64,000 bases of DNA, taken from contig JAKJXP020000135.1 of the NCBI GenBank assembly GCA_022225965.2, forward strand, positions 36,060-100,059, in the 5' to 3' direction. Below, piece by piece: positions 1 to 10,038 of this stretch (its first letter is position 1; each line of letters starts with the position of its first letter). The DNA comes from Diatrype stigma. Its lineage: Eukaryota; Ascomycota; Sordariomycetes; Xylariales; Diatrypaceae. The translations under genes were made by a program, and so were the position numbers. The notes beneath the pieces were generated by a model. It ran no database searches, was not told the origin of the DNA, and worked only from the letters and a program-made list of their open reading frames with translations.

Positions 1-402
1 CAGAAGCTGATGTCCATAACGAGTGCTCGTGACGGATCTAAGTAGAACAAATCAACCAAATAATTTTCTATGGTCTCAGGGAGCGTGTACCGATCTATCT
101 TTGTTTCCGCGGACGTGGACGGAATCCGACGGCGTACCTATGTATACTTAAACAGGAATCCAGGGTCCGTATTTTCTCTCTTTATCCAGTTTCCAATAGT
201 TACATCCTGCAATTCGCAACTATCGCAGCCAACAGCCTTGGCTGCATAACCCGTACCTATACTAACAGCCGGCGACAAAAGGTCCAACGAGTGAGTGGCA
301 GGACTGGTCGATCATCCGCAACTGGCACTCCCCCCAAAAATACAAAGAACTATATAAGCAAGTAACCACGCAGTTCGGTTCCGAACTAGGTAGGCGCGCA
401 GT
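1..402. other. Intergenic, window edge
   Basis: No coding signal is visible. The stretch holds ordinary mixed-composition DNA downstream of the minus-strand gene that ends at 403, so part of it is probably that gene's 3' untranslated region. Confidence 0.5.
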
Positions 403-1527
403 TCAAACTCTCGACACCCTCAGCGTCTCCTTGAGCCCCTTCAGCAACCGCACCGCCTCCGCCAGGCTCTCCCTGTGCTCGTCCAGCATGGCGTGCTGGG
501 TGGCGAGGAGTTGCCGCTGGGCGCGGATGAGGTCTCGCGCGGCGTCGAGGTTCCTCTTCAGGCGCGCCATCTCGATCTCGATCTCGGCCCCGGCCCCGAA
601 CTGAATCTCTACATCATCATGGCTCTCCTTCCCGTCCTTCTCCTTGTTCGCGTCCAGGGGCCTGTTCTTCTTCTCAGACTCAGTCACTTCTGCCACTGTT
701 GCTGTTGCGGTCCCTCGATCCCGGCTTCCCCAGCGGAGAAGCAGGTTCGCGCTGCTGCTGCTGCCGCATCCTCCTCTGCCTTCTCCTCCAAGTGCATAAC
801 TGTTCGCGCCGTCGTCATCATCGTCGTCGCGGTTCGCCAGGACGAGGACCGGGTCCCACAGCGAGAAAAAAGACGCCACCACCGCTGCCCTCAACCTCGC
901 GATCGGGTTTCTGGACGCCAGACCACCAGACGCGGAGGATGTCGTGGCCCGGGTAGCCGCCGTAGGGAGGTCGGTCTGCTGACCGCCGCCGGGGGTGGCG
1001 CAGAGCGTGTAGATGTCCGGCCGGTTCTCGAAGGGGCAGAAGATGGTGTCGCCAGACGGCGATGGCTCGCTGCTTGGCGGCGGCGGCGACTCCGCAGCTG
1101 TCCGAGTGGCGATGTCCTCCGCCTCAGAGGGGGAGGGGGAGGGAGAGGCTAGGCTATCGGTAAGAGACGTTGTGCAGGGCTGCGGTTCGAGGTTGGCAGT
1201 GGTGGCGAGATCCGTGTCGGTGTCGGAGGCGGCATTGTCAACAGTCGACGCAAGCGTGGGGTGGGAAGTGACGAATGTCGTCTTCGTAAGTATCACGGTG
1301 CTTTTCCGCTCCAGATCATCCCTAGATTTAAGGGGATCTGTGAGCTCCGCTCCTTCCATGATAGACTTTTTAGCCTGGCGACCAATAGCGAGAATGGGGA
1401 CTATGGTTCGAGTGGTCGCGGCACTTGGAAACTTCGTCTGCTCTTCGGCAGGTAAAGCTGTCGTCGTATGAGAGACTCCCCATAATGTGGTGTCAACTGC
1501 GTCTGTATAAATATCATTCATTAGCAT
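403..1527 (-). CDS. Hypothetical protein with C-terminal coiled coil
   Basis: A single open frame of 374 residues starts at an ATG (CAT at 1525-1527 on the plus strand) and ends at 403. I do not recognise a family. The N-terminal and middle parts are rich in Ser, Thr, Pro and Glu and look disordered. A run of six Asp follows a short hydrophobic stretch (VVASFFSLWDPVLVL) around residue 225. The last 60-70 residues are Arg/Leu/Glu-rich with heptad-like spacing (EIEMARLKRNLDAARDLI and onward), which predicts a coiled coil and possible self-association. The plus strand is also open here, as expected in GC-rich coding DNA, but those frames give low-complexity Arg/Cys/Ser protein. ATG TTA-type alternatives are few: Met3 is also possible as start. 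The gene is probably real; its function is unknown. Confidence 0.6.
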   Translation of the reverse strand: MLMNDIYTDAVDTTLWGVSHTTTALPAEEQTKFPSAATTRTIVPILAIGRQAKKSIMEGAELTDPLKSRDDLERKSTVILTKTTFVTSHPTLASTVDNAASDTDTDLATTANLEPQPCTTSLTDSLASPSPSPSEAEDIATRTAAESPPPPSSEPSPSGDTIFCPFENRPDIYTLCATPGGGQQTDLPTAATRATTSSASGGLASRNPIARLRAAVVASFFSLWDPVLVLANRDDDDDDGANSYALGGEGRGGCGSSSSANLLLRWGSRDRGTATATVAEVTESEKKNRPLDANKEKDGKESHDDVEIQFGAGAEIEIEMARLKRNLDAARDLIRAQRQLLATQHAMLDEHRESLAEAVRLLKGLKETLRVSRV

Positions 1528-1770
1528 CGATGCCTTTCAGCGCCCGCCCCTATATCCGTCTGTCTACGGGTTGCCTCCACCAGGCGCCCTAGTAGGGATA
1601 CCCTCTCAATGTAAGTAATAAATATATATATATGGACGTATTCACTCACGAGTCCCGTTATGCTCTGCTGCTCGAATACGTTTAGCAGCCTCGGAGGCTA
1701 TAGCATTGTAGCCCACTGTGTGTTGCAGACTCTGTCAGCTAATCACCAGCTAGCACCGACGCCTTCATCG

Positions 1771-2798
1771 TTACGTACAGATCAGAACGAATAACTGTAT
1801 GAATATGATGAGGGCAAGTCCGATATAAGCTGGGCCAAGCCACTTGGGAATGCGGGATTTAGAGGCTTTCGGTGGCCCGCTCATCAGCCCTGTGGTGCGA
1901 GAGAAGGCAAGACAAGAGAGTGTTAGCAACCAATCTGTTCTTCTCGGCACGGGGCTTACCAAGCACGCCGAATCTGTGCCCTTGTGATTGTGAGGATGGA
2001 TTTTGACTGACCTCTAGCTGTGGAATATTTCTCATCCATATTACCGTCCACAGTTTTGCCTCCATTGGTCTCTGAATTCGGGCTCGCGGCCGACTGCGTG
2101 CACTGAATGCAGGCTGCATCTATAAGATGATCAAGAAGTGATCGGTCCCTATGGATCCCCTCTTCCTGTCCTCTGGCATCGCCTTGCTGTTTCTGTGGAT
2201 ATTTAGAAATCGCACCATTACCATCATTGCCCTCATTATCAGTAGCACCAACAGCCTGGAGACTGCACCTCTGTCCAGTAGCAGACAAGGCCGAAGCCGT
2301 TGTCATCGCCACCGGACCGCCCCTGGAGAGTCTCCGCAACCGCTCGGAAGGCACGCGCGGGGGAGGCGGCGTCAGTGGCGCGAATACCACCCTGCGGGAA
2401 CCGACTACCTTGCGACGGCCGGTAGGTAAAAGAAGGGGCAGAGGAAGGAGTTCATCGTCTGGCTTTAGGAGGTACTTCTCGATGGGAGTCAGGGGTAGGG
2501 CTGGCGGAGACCAGGTCTGGCCCCGGGACCTGGGCTTAGGTCTGGGACTGGGCTCGGGCTCAGGTTCAGTCTCGGCACTGTTGCTGGCTTCCTTGTGTGA
2601 TTGCTCGTGTGGCTGCTTCAGTATCGAATCGGAATCGCCATTGTGCTCGTCGCAAGCCTTGTCCCTGGTATCATTGTCGTTGCTAGGATTGGTTTCTTGG
2701 TGCCAGATATGGAGGTCATGGAGGTGCGGCGAGGCGGTGGTTGCCCTTCGCTTCGTATGGTGTTGTGCCTGTGCCTGTGCCTGTGCCTGTGTCGACAT
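1771..2798 (-). CDS. Tail-anchored membrane protein, hypothetical (2 exons)
   Basis: My model is two exons, 2798-2012 and 1889-1771, giving 301 residues. The intron (2011-1890, 122 nt) starts GTCAGT and ends CACCACAG, and a TGCTAAC branch-like site lies inside it; this splice joins the frames without a stop. A different donor 45 nt downstream (GTAAGC) would run into a stop, so it was not chosen. The start is the first true ATG in frame (2796-2798, A at -3), followed by an Ala-Gln repeat. The body is hydrophilic and Pro/Glu/Arg-rich with a KYLLKPDDELLPLPLLLP segment. The protein ends in one strongly hydrophobic helix (YIGLALIIFIQLFVLICT) preceded by basic residues, the layout of a tail-anchored protein inserted after translation with its N-terminus in the cytosol. 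I recognise no catalytic domain. Confidence 0.6.
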
Positions 2799-3425
2799 TG
2801 TGCTGCCGTCGTTAACCAGCGGCTCTGCCAGGCAGATGGTCAGGTTAATCCGATAGGAATACGTATTGATGGTATGTTCTGTTAGGGTCGCTTTCTGCCT
2901 TCTTTTTTCTTCTTTTTCTTTCTGGATGGCCGGATAGAACAAGAAATTAGGAGGAATTAGGGACAGGGGTAGGAACAAGTCCGGTGGAATTGATGATATA
3001 ACAATATAGGGACGATGAAGGTAGGTAGTTATTCGTGGATGAAACGGAAGATGTCCAGCTGATGATGGATGATGCTAGGTTCGTAAGTACCTATTTATGG
3101 GTAGGTAGGGTAAACACCTAGGTTGTTGGACAACTGAGTAGATGAGTAATGCGTTCTGACGGGTATGTAAACAGGTACTCAAGTAGGTACCAAGTAATTG
3201 GGTAGACAATGATGTTGATAGGAATGCAGGAAGGACGTCAAAAAGAACATAGAGCTTGATGTAGATCTGTGTATGGGCTTGGTTGGCGAGAGAGACCCAA
3301 CATGTATTTATATAGGTAGGTATGTAAGTGCCATTTAACCAAGAGAGAACAAGAACATTGATGGGAAAGTGCATGTACCGAAAGATGGTAGATAAGGTAC
3401 ACGAACGGGAATGGTGCAACTAACC

Positions 3426-3426
<1 letters not shown>
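2799..3426. other. Intergenic with GTAGGTA-type repeats
   Basis: This is the upstream region of the tail-anchored protein gene and the downstream region of the next minus-strand gene. It contains scattered TAGGTA motifs, a pyrimidine-rich stretch near 2900-2930, and no supported coding region. An open frame at 3075-3419 on the minus strand has translated-repeat composition (Tyr/Thr/Leu) and is not supported. Confidence 0.5.

Positions 3427-3461
<35 letters not shown>
3427..3461. repeat. Poly-C homopolymer, 35 nt
   Basis: An uninterrupted run of 35 C residues on the plus strand (poly-G on the minus strand) starts about 70 nt beyond the stop codon of the minus-strand secreted-protein gene, so it may be transcribed as poly-G in that 3' untranslated region. 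G runs of this length can form quadruplex structure. The exact length is likely to be unreliable in any assembly. Confidence 0.9.
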
Positions 3462-3530
3462 TTCACAGCCGACGAACGTAACAACCGCTTCCTTCTCCAA
3501 GTCTTCTCCTACCACTCCCCGACAAGCTGA

Positions 3531-3911
3531 CTATAGCGGGTAGAGGCAAATCCCGATGCAGTCGGCGCCTCCGTTCTGGGGATCGCAGTCGTCGTTGGGC
3601 CAGTCGTAGCACACCGAAGGCCCCCACCCGGGGAGGCATTCGAGGCCGCGGAAGCCCGCGCACTGGGCCCAGTCGTCCGGCACGCAGATGCCCGGCTGGT
3701 CGGTCGGGCCGCCCGTGATGCGCGGGTCCTGGATGCACTGGAAGCCGTACTCGCACTCCACCGGGTGGGGCGTGAAGCCGCCGCAGGGAGCGTAGGCGGC
3801 GACGGGCGAGCCTCCTCCTCCTTCCTGGCGAGCGCGCACGGGCGAGCTGCGGGAACCAGAGGCGGTCGCTGCTGCCGCGAGGGCGATGGTGAGGGTGGAG
3901 ATGAGCTGCAT
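3531..3911 (-). CDS. Small cysteine-rich secreted protein
   Basis: One exon encodes 126 residues from an ATG at 3909-3911. Residues 1 to about 19 (MQLISTLTIALAAAATASG) form a typical signal peptide. The mature part is Gly/Pro/Asp-rich and has ten cysteines, an even number suited to five disulfides. The C-terminal block (DDCDPQNGGADCIGIC) resembles a motif I know from small secreted proteins annotated as hypothetical in many Sordariomycetes; this is recollection, not a search result. There is no catalytic motif. A role outside the cell, for instance as an effector or wall-associated protein, is inference from secretion, size and Cys content. A pair of basic/dibasic-like residues (VRARQ) after the signal peptide could be a propeptide cleavage site. 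The gene stands alone, with about 1.7 kb of gene-free DNA upstream. Confidence 0.8.
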   Translation of the reverse strand: MQLISTLTIALAAAATASGSRSSPVRARQEGGGGSPVAAYAPCGGFTPHPVECEYGFQCIQDPRITGGPTDQPGICVPDDWAQCAGFRGLECLPGWGPSVCYDWPNDDCDPQNGGADCIGICLYPL

Positions 3912-5626
3912 TGTTGTTGCTTCTTTTCTACGGGGTTGAGAGAAATTACGATGTACTGCTGGTGGGCGGATGGATGGCAGGCTTCTTAGGCAGCTCTGTG
4001 GTCAGTGTGTTGGATGCTGGATGCCGATGGAATGATATGGAGGTGCTTGTACGATGGCACCGTCCTATTTATACCACAATCACGCTCGTACCTAGTTATA
4101 TGTACGAGAAAGCTAGGAGGCCGCCGTCTTCTCAGCTTCGGGTTAGGACGAGTAATCTTTTGCAAGCCATGGGCTGATCATATGGTTACCCAAACATGAC
4201 TTCTTAGACAATCCTAGGTACACCGTCCAATAAGGACGCAGATCCCCCGAGGAGCATCCCTATTGAACCAGGACGTCCTGGTGTATTCATCGAAGAGGCT
4301 TGCTTCCTCCTTGGGCCAGACCCCTGGGATTATCAAGGCTGAGCCATACTCTGCATCAACCACCGCCCGTTGAAATTTGGAGAGTTCTAGTTAGCTGATA
4401 TCAGCTTATGGTCTTGTCCTGATTGCACCGGTGATGGTCAGCCATGGTAACACAGACAAAGGACTTCTAGAGTAACTCGTCGGCCAATATTCATGACTAG
4501 CAGGGCAGAAGACACTATATACGCTGCGCTTCTTGGCGCTTAGTTCGATTACAATTCGTTCTTGTATATTCACAGCTTCTAATGGTGATTCATAGTAAGT
4601 AATGGTCACATGGTACGCAAATATTATCCCTAAAGTTCGATCATCTCTTTTCCCCCTTTCTTCCCACTCGCGCATCTGTTCAGCTTTCCAGTACGTGACA
4701 ACCCAGTTCGCTTCAACATAGTAGGACTGTGTATGATTACCCATGGCCAACAAGGAAACCGTATAATTATCTGCGGCATCGAACTCAAGTCTCGATGGAC
4801 TTGGGCTTTACAATCACGTTGTGGTAACTACGAACCATGGAGGTATCATGCCAAGCCCATACGCTTATGGCTGACAGGATCATCGCGACTCAACACCGCC
4901 TGCTCAAGATCAGATGCCATTACCAAAAGCATCTTACTCCAAAAGTCATAAGACCGTCTGAAGCCGAGGTTGTGTTGCATTACTCTTTAGTTGGAATCTT
5001 ATACGAGGTATGCGTTTGGGGAGAGTTTCCGAGCCGTAGCTTGATATGCTGCAGTACGAAGTGATGTTGATAGCACAGGACGAAGAGTTTATCGGATCTA
5101 AAACCAACCCTGTGAATATCCCTCTCTCATGCTACCAATCATATTTAGCTACTTATCTATGTAACTGAGCTTCAGTGGATGGGGAGGGAGTCACCCCTTT
5201 TCTTTTCTGGACGGGTTGAGGGTTAAGGGTTTGGGGACAGCAAGGGGGCTAGGTATACAATATTCTAATATGTTGTTCTAGGGAGTGATCGGATCATTAT
5301 TACACGGAATAAACTGTGGATTGGCGCACCTGTTAAATCAATTCGCGAAGTTCAAAGCCGTTGGTTGCTCAGGTCCTCTCCTTTAGTGTCTATTAGCCCA
5401 TTACTTCGCCTCATCCTCGCATATGGTACCCCTCGTTGGAATCCTCGAGCCTGTACGTATAGGTTTGCCCGCACTCAATCCGTGCTCCCTCATCCCCCAG
5501 CTGTCATATGGCCTGGTCCCTATTGATCGGCCACATTAGTCAGGGTACTTGCTCGTATGTAGTCGTCTTCTCTAGTTAGTTCCACCACCAAGTTCTGTCG
5601 TTCGTCGTCCTTTGCTCGGCTCCACG
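3912..5626. other. Intergenic; possible coding relic on minus strand
   Basis: No complete gene is seen. On the minus strand about 4206-4376 reads open and protein-like in one frame (it includes SALIIPGVWPKEEASLFDEY), with a possible acceptor preceded by GCTAAC just upstream. An open frame of 115 residues lies at 4406-4753 minus. I could not join these into a sensible protein with normal splice sites. They may be the remains of a gene. The last 200 nt are the promoter and leader of the FAD oxidoreductase gene. Confidence 0.3.
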
Positions 5627-7167
5627 ATGTCAGTCTCCGACGCAATCGAAGCTGTGGGGGAAACCTCCAGGGGATTGGTTGCCCTCCCTGGAAGCGAGCA
5701 GTACGAGACGATCCTTAAATCGTACTTCCCGGAGCTGGAGCGCGAGTTGCGACCTGCATGCTTCCTGACCCCGAGCTCGGCGTCCCAAGTTGCGGATATA
5801 GTCAAGGCCATAAAACCCTTCGTGGGTCGGAGCTCGAAGGTTGCGATTTGCGGTTCCGGTCAGCAGGCGACGCCCGCGGTGGCAAATGTTCACGGTGGCC
5901 TCACGATCCACATGAGAAATCTGCAAGGAGTCACGATTGACACGGAGCGAAACATAGTCTCAGTTGCGGCCGGGGAACAGATGGGGAAAGTGTATGAGCA
6001 CGCGATAGCTGCGGGACTCGGGGTCGTGGGTAATCGACACTCAAGCGGTGGGATTGGAGGGGACGCTCTTCAAGGCGAGTACCGATAAATATGGCGTAGA
6101 CTGACCACGTCCTGACTCATCTCCAGGTGGGCTTTCATACTTCTCTTATGCCCAGGGTTTCATCTGTGACAACGTCGTCAACTACGAAGTCGTCCTCGCC
6201 AGCGGAGATATTGTGAATGCCAACGTCGACACCAACAGGGACTTGTGGATTGCACTCAAAGGCGGAGGAAACAACTTCGGCATCGTAACTCGCTTCGACC
6301 TCCGCGCCTTCAGCCAGGACCAGCTGTGGGGCGGGAAGCTCTTCTACTTCCAGCCCAGCTTCTCCGAGCAGATACAAAGTCTCGTCGAATACCTACATTG
6401 CCCGGAGGCTGATGTTGACGTCCATATCTGCGTCAGTCTCGGATTTGCCGCCGCTCTCGGTAGCATTCTATGCATGAATGATGTCTTCTGCACAAATCCG
6501 GAGAAACCGGAAGCACTAAGACCATTCACAGAAATCCAGCCTCAGATAGATCAGATGAACACACTCCGTGTTGATACCCTGAAAGGTTTTACAGATGAAG
6601 GATTTTCTGGCGCGCTTCCAAACAGGTAAGTGAGCATTGCATCTGGGCTCTTTGCCAGCATGGAAGAAATTGACCTCTGATAGGGTGGTGAAAATGTCTA
6701 CGACTGTCAAAGCGGATGTCAGGATCCTTCAGTATGCTGTGCAAACATACCACGAATCGTTTGAAAAGTTGAAAGGGGTTACGAACCTCCTCTTTTCGAT
6801 CACTTTCGAGCCATTACCTGTATCCCTGATTGAACAGTCCATTGCCCGTGGCGGAAATTCGCTGGGGCTCAAGCCGGCAGATGGACCGCTGGTTGTAGTG
6901 CTGTTTTACACTTCCTGGGATAGTCCCGATGACGACAAGAACGTGTATGATGTCAATACGGAATCACTCGAAAATATTGACCGCGAGGCACAGGGAAATA
7001 AAGTCTCCGCATCTTATCGATACTTGAACTACTCATTTCCTCACCAAGATCCTATTAGTTCATACGGGCCCGAGAGTAGGGCACATTTGCTCGCCGTCAG
7101 CGCAAAATATGACCCAGAAGGATTCTTCCAAGCCGCAGGTGTGGGGCCATTCAAGCTCCGAATGTAA
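5627..7167 (+). CDS. FAD-binding (PCMH/BBE-like) oxidoreductase, 3 exons
   Basis: Exons 5627-6074, 6127-6625 and 6684-7167 encode 476 residues, the usual length for fungal berberine-bridge-enzyme-like oxidases. These use FAD to oxidise alcohols, sugars or secondary-metabolite intermediates with O2. The PCMH-type FAD domain runs from about residue 43 to 210 and includes the flavin-loop region (LQGGLSYFSYAQGF) and the NNFGIVTRFDL motif. The C-terminal BBE segment is present (YGPESRAHLLAVSAKYDPEG). Odd points: the His that carries 8-alpha-linked FAD in the GGGH motif is Gln79 here (GSGQQ), and no Cys is in place for a second link, so FAD is probably non-covalent. Intron 1 (52 nt) is a GC-AG intron, donor AAG|GCGAGT, the only choice that restores the conserved LQGGLSYF. 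Intron 2 (58 nt) is GTAAGT-TAG. No signal peptide is seen, so the enzyme is probably intracellular. Its 3' end faces the tannase gene. The substrate is unknown. Confidence 0.9.
6075..6126 (+). other. GC-AG intron in FAD oxidoreductase gene
   Basis: The donor reads CAAG|GCGAGT and the acceptor CTCCAG|GTGG, with a CTGAC branch-like site about 15 nt before the acceptor. The nearby GT (at 6079-6080) puts the downstream exon out of frame, whereas the GC donor gives an in-frame, family-conserved junction. GC-AG introns are known but uncommon in fungi and usually have near-perfect remaining donor bases, as here. Confidence 0.75.
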
Positions 7168-7521
7168 GCTTCCAGAATGGCTTATGCATCTATTAACCGA
7201 ATATTACGATTGCCTGGTTTTGGCTGTGCTGTTGTCTATGAGGCAGGGGGGGTGGGTGGGTATTAGCCCCTATTTACCAAATGTAAATTACGTGACTGCG
7301 TGTATCTTACCGTTAGGAAAGTATATATAACACACCATACAACACACCATACACATAACAACGTAGGATTGATGTGTTGCAGAATAAACATTGCAATTCA
7401 ATTGAATGTAAAATGTACAAAGAATATGAGTATGATATAGCACGTTGCCTACCATCTATGTACAAGACCAGGGAGTTCCCGCTTGCAGACGTGGCCTACG
7501 CAGAACCGGTCATTCCCCCAT
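7168..7521. other. Convergent intergenic region
   Basis: This 354-nt spacer lies between the two converging stop codons and must hold both 3' ends. It contains a short tandem ACACACCATAC at about 7330-7355 and AT-rich stretches suited to polyadenylation. No gene is seen. Confidence 0.5.
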
Positions 7522-9288
7522 TTAATAGATCGGCCTATCGAAAGCATCAAACGTGTACATCCAGCTGTCAATCGACGCCTGGTCGTACTCGCAGACCATC
7601 GCCGCGCCGTCGTCGCGCCATACCGGGCGAAGTGGCCACGCGCAAAGCTGCTGGCTGTCGCCTGCGTGCTCCCCCTGGAGGACAGTGGAGTTGAGCGTGT
7701 CGGGCGCGACGCCGTTCTCGACCCAATCGATCATCACGGCGAGGTTCGTGTTCGGCCACGGGCCGTTCGCCTGGGCGCTGTTCGGACCGCAGTGCTCGGC
7801 GCCGGGGACGAGGTAGAGCCGGTAGAAGTCGCTGAGGCTAGCGACGCTCTCGTTGAACGACTGGTCCGGGTACATGACGCCCCGCACGGACTCGTAGTAG
7901 TGGACGGACGAGCCCGCCGCGATACTGCTGTCCTGCTCGCCGTGGAAATGGAGGATCTTGCCCCCCGCCTCTCGGATCCCCGAGAGGTCGGGGTTCGTGG
8001 TCTGCAGGGTGTCTTCGTAGAGGTCGATGGCCTGGTTCATCCAGTCGACGAGGGTGTCGTAGGTGATACCGTCGAGGCTCGAGAGGTTCTCCTCGTCCTT
8101 GAACTGCAGAAATTTGGTGACAAACTCGCCGCCGATCGAGGGGATGCTCAACGCCCAGGTGCCGGTCGCGTTGTCGTACGTGGTCCGGGCATCGGCGAAG
8201 CTAGCGCCGGGCTGAGGCGAGAGATAGGCCTGGCGGCCCTGCGAGTCGTGAAGCCCGTCGAGGATGGTCTGCGCTAGAGCGGCAGCTTCTGCCGTGACGG
8301 TGCCGTTCTGCTCCGGCTGAGGACTTCCGCCACCGGGAAATTGCCTCTTGACCTTGCTCTTGCTGGCGCCGGAGGGCGGACCCGATCCACCCGAGGCTTC
8401 GCAATAGTACGACAGACCGATGGTCGAGTTCACGTCAAACTTGAGCTTGCAAAGGTCGCTGCGAGAGATCACGCCATCGGTCTTGCCATCGAGCGGGTCG
8501 CAGAAGGCAATTGTCTCGTTGATGATCTTCTCTAGCTCGCATGGAGGTGCCGAATAGCCAAGCGTTTGCTGCATCACAGCTTCGCTCAGGTGGCCAACTT
8601 GCAAGTGCGAGTAGCGGAAGGCGGGCGCACCGGCAATGATCCCATCGTAGTCCTGGCCGAACCGCTGCGCTTGGCTCCAGCCTTCCCGGCCGCCTTCCGA
8701 GCAGCCCTGATAGTAGGTGTAGATCTTGTTGTCAGTGCTGTAGAAACTCCCCGATAAGCTTTTACCGATCAACGTCATTTCGTGTATGGCCTGGTAGCCC
8801 TGCATGTGGATAGCATGCCAGTTGATGCTGCCATTCGCAAGCAACACCACATTGTCCAGGGAGGAGCTGAAGCCTCCGTAGCCGCCATCCGTGGTGCCAC
8901 TGGCAGCGCCATAGATGACTCCACCGGGAAGCGATCGGGACCCGGAGGATATCGCATAGCCGCCGCCTCCGGTAGCCAGGAACCTGTTTTGGTACGCTGC
9001 TGGGTCCGGAAGCCAGTATTGGACGATGACATTGTCGCCCCAGCCGTCATGGCTGTACGTGAATGTCACGTTGCAATAGCTAATTGCAGCACTTGGGTAA
9101 TCGCTACTGCTGTACGTTTGATTGTACGCGACACTAGCAGTGACCGTATCCGGGTGGAATGTCAACCCCGGAAAAGTACCGTTAGCTGGGATGGAGCTCT
9201 GCACATGAGACGTGGTGCAAACGTCACTCAGCGAAGCAGCAGCAGAAACGCTGGCTGCTGCCAACGAGAACCAAGTCTGGCGGACCAT
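7522..9288 (-). CDS. Secreted tannase / feruloyl esterase family protein
   Basis: A single exon of 588 residues. I start at Met (9286-9288) because a signal peptide follows at once (MVRQTWFSLAAASVSAAASL); the open frame extends 41 codons upstream without adding conserved sequence. The family (tannase/FaeB, alpha/beta hydrolase) cleaves gallate, ferulate or related esters of plant phenolics outside the cell. The nucleophile elbow is GCSEGG with Ser197; the likely acid is Asp453 (HGEQDSS) and the base His499 (GAEHCGP). Cys residues beside Ser197 and His499 fit the family's CS-D-HC arrangement. A calcium-loop motif, DPLDGKTDG, lies near residue 275. A Lys-Arg pair at 314-315, in a Gly/Pro/Ser-rich linker, matches the Kex2-type site that splits Aspergillus oryzae tannase into two disulfide-linked chains. 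Many NxS/T glycosylation sites are present. Tannase versus feruloyl esterase activity cannot be told from sequence. Confidence 0.93.
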   Translation of the reverse strand: MVRQTWFSLAAASVSAAASLSDVCTTSHVQSSIPANGTFPGLTFHPDTVTASVAYNQTYSSSDYPSAAISYCNVTFTYSHDGWGDNVIVQYWLPDPAAYQNRFLATGGGGYAISSGSRSLPGGVIYGAASGTTDGGYGGFSSSLDNVVLLANGSINWHAIHMQGYQAIHEMTLIGKSLSGSFYSTDNKIYTYYQGCSEGGREGWSQAQRFGQDYDGIIAGAPAFRYSHLQVGHLSEAVMQQTLGYSAPPCELEKIINETIAFCDPLDGKTDGVISRSDLCKLKFDVNSTIGLSYYCEASGGSGPPSGASKSKVKRQFPGGGSPQPEQNGTVTAEAAALAQTILDGLHDSQGRQAYLSPQPGASFADARTTYDNATGTWALSIPSIGGEFVTKFLQFKDEENLSSLDGITYDTLVDWMNQAIDLYEDTLQTTNPDLSGIREAGGKILHFHGEQDSSIAAGSSVHYYESVRGVMYPDQSFNESVASLSDFYRLYLVPGAEHCGPNSAQANGPWPNTNLAVMIDWVENGVAPDTLNSTVLQGEHAGDSQQLCAWPLRPVWRDDGAAMVCEYDQASIDSWMYTFDAFDRPIY

Positions 9289-10038
9289 GCTGAACAGGGG
9301 ATTGATACGCACGGCTAGAAGCGAAAACCCAGAAGAACGGAGCTGGGCATGAACTCGGATGGTGACGACGAGTATCCGGAGGGGGCATGCTTCATTTATA
9401 TGAGAGGGCATTACGAGTCCTCGGCGACCCCCTTATGCGATGCGTCTACCTCGGACCATGTTGCCGTTACATCGGGCCAGACCCAGCCCGGGGTATAACT
9501 CGTAGAAATATTGTCCCGATCTGTTATTCCCCGGGCATCAGGGGTCGAACATAGTAACGTGGGGCCGAAACAACGTATTCCACCACTTCTTTGAACCCAT
9601 TAGTGCATAGATGCAGTGTTTTCCCTCCAATCTAAGATCAGCCCCAATCAGCAAGTATAACTTAGATGTTCGTGATGATGAGATGGACTTTGACGGGTGA
9701 ATGTGAATGACTACTACATAGTATGTCCTAGATCAAGTACGTAATCCTGGTAGACCCCTGTGTTCTTTTCTTAGACGTTACTACTTCCTATTTGGTCGTC
9801 AGTCATGCGGGACTTGTCCTTGCAAGTTAAGGATGCAATACTATGTATCTTCCACTAGATTCCATGATTCGAGCTAAAACTCCACGATCTTTAATCTTTA
9901 CCTGGGTGTACAGTAGGATTGTAACTTGGATGATGATCATCTGTTTCCTGTGATTCATAGCGTTGCAATATTATGGCTTATATTCCGTAAGGACAACAGC
10001 TTGTCATAACTATTGCATCTACACAGAGGCTCCCATGA
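9289..10038. other. Tannase promoter and intergenic DNA
   Basis: This is the upstream region of the minus-strand tannase gene. It holds short CCGGGG/CCCCGG motifs at about 9488 and 9531 that fit the loose carbon-repressor (CreA) consensus SYGGRG; that is weak evidence. Nothing else is recognisable. Confidence 0.3.

Noticed and set aside
475..1152. Plus-strand open frames opposite the coiled-coil gene
   Set aside because: They are GC-rich antisense shadows with Arg/Ser/Cys low-complexity composition.
2799..2978. N-terminal extension of the tail-anchored protein
   Set aside because: It begins at TTG, not ATG; the first ATG in frame is at 2798 in good context.
3075..3419. 114-codon minus-strand frame
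   Set aside because: Composition is that of translated TAGGTA-type repeats; no domain or signal peptide.
7483..8277. 264-codon plus-strand frame
   Set aside because: It is antisense to the tannase gene, whose catalytic motifs are clear on the minus strand.
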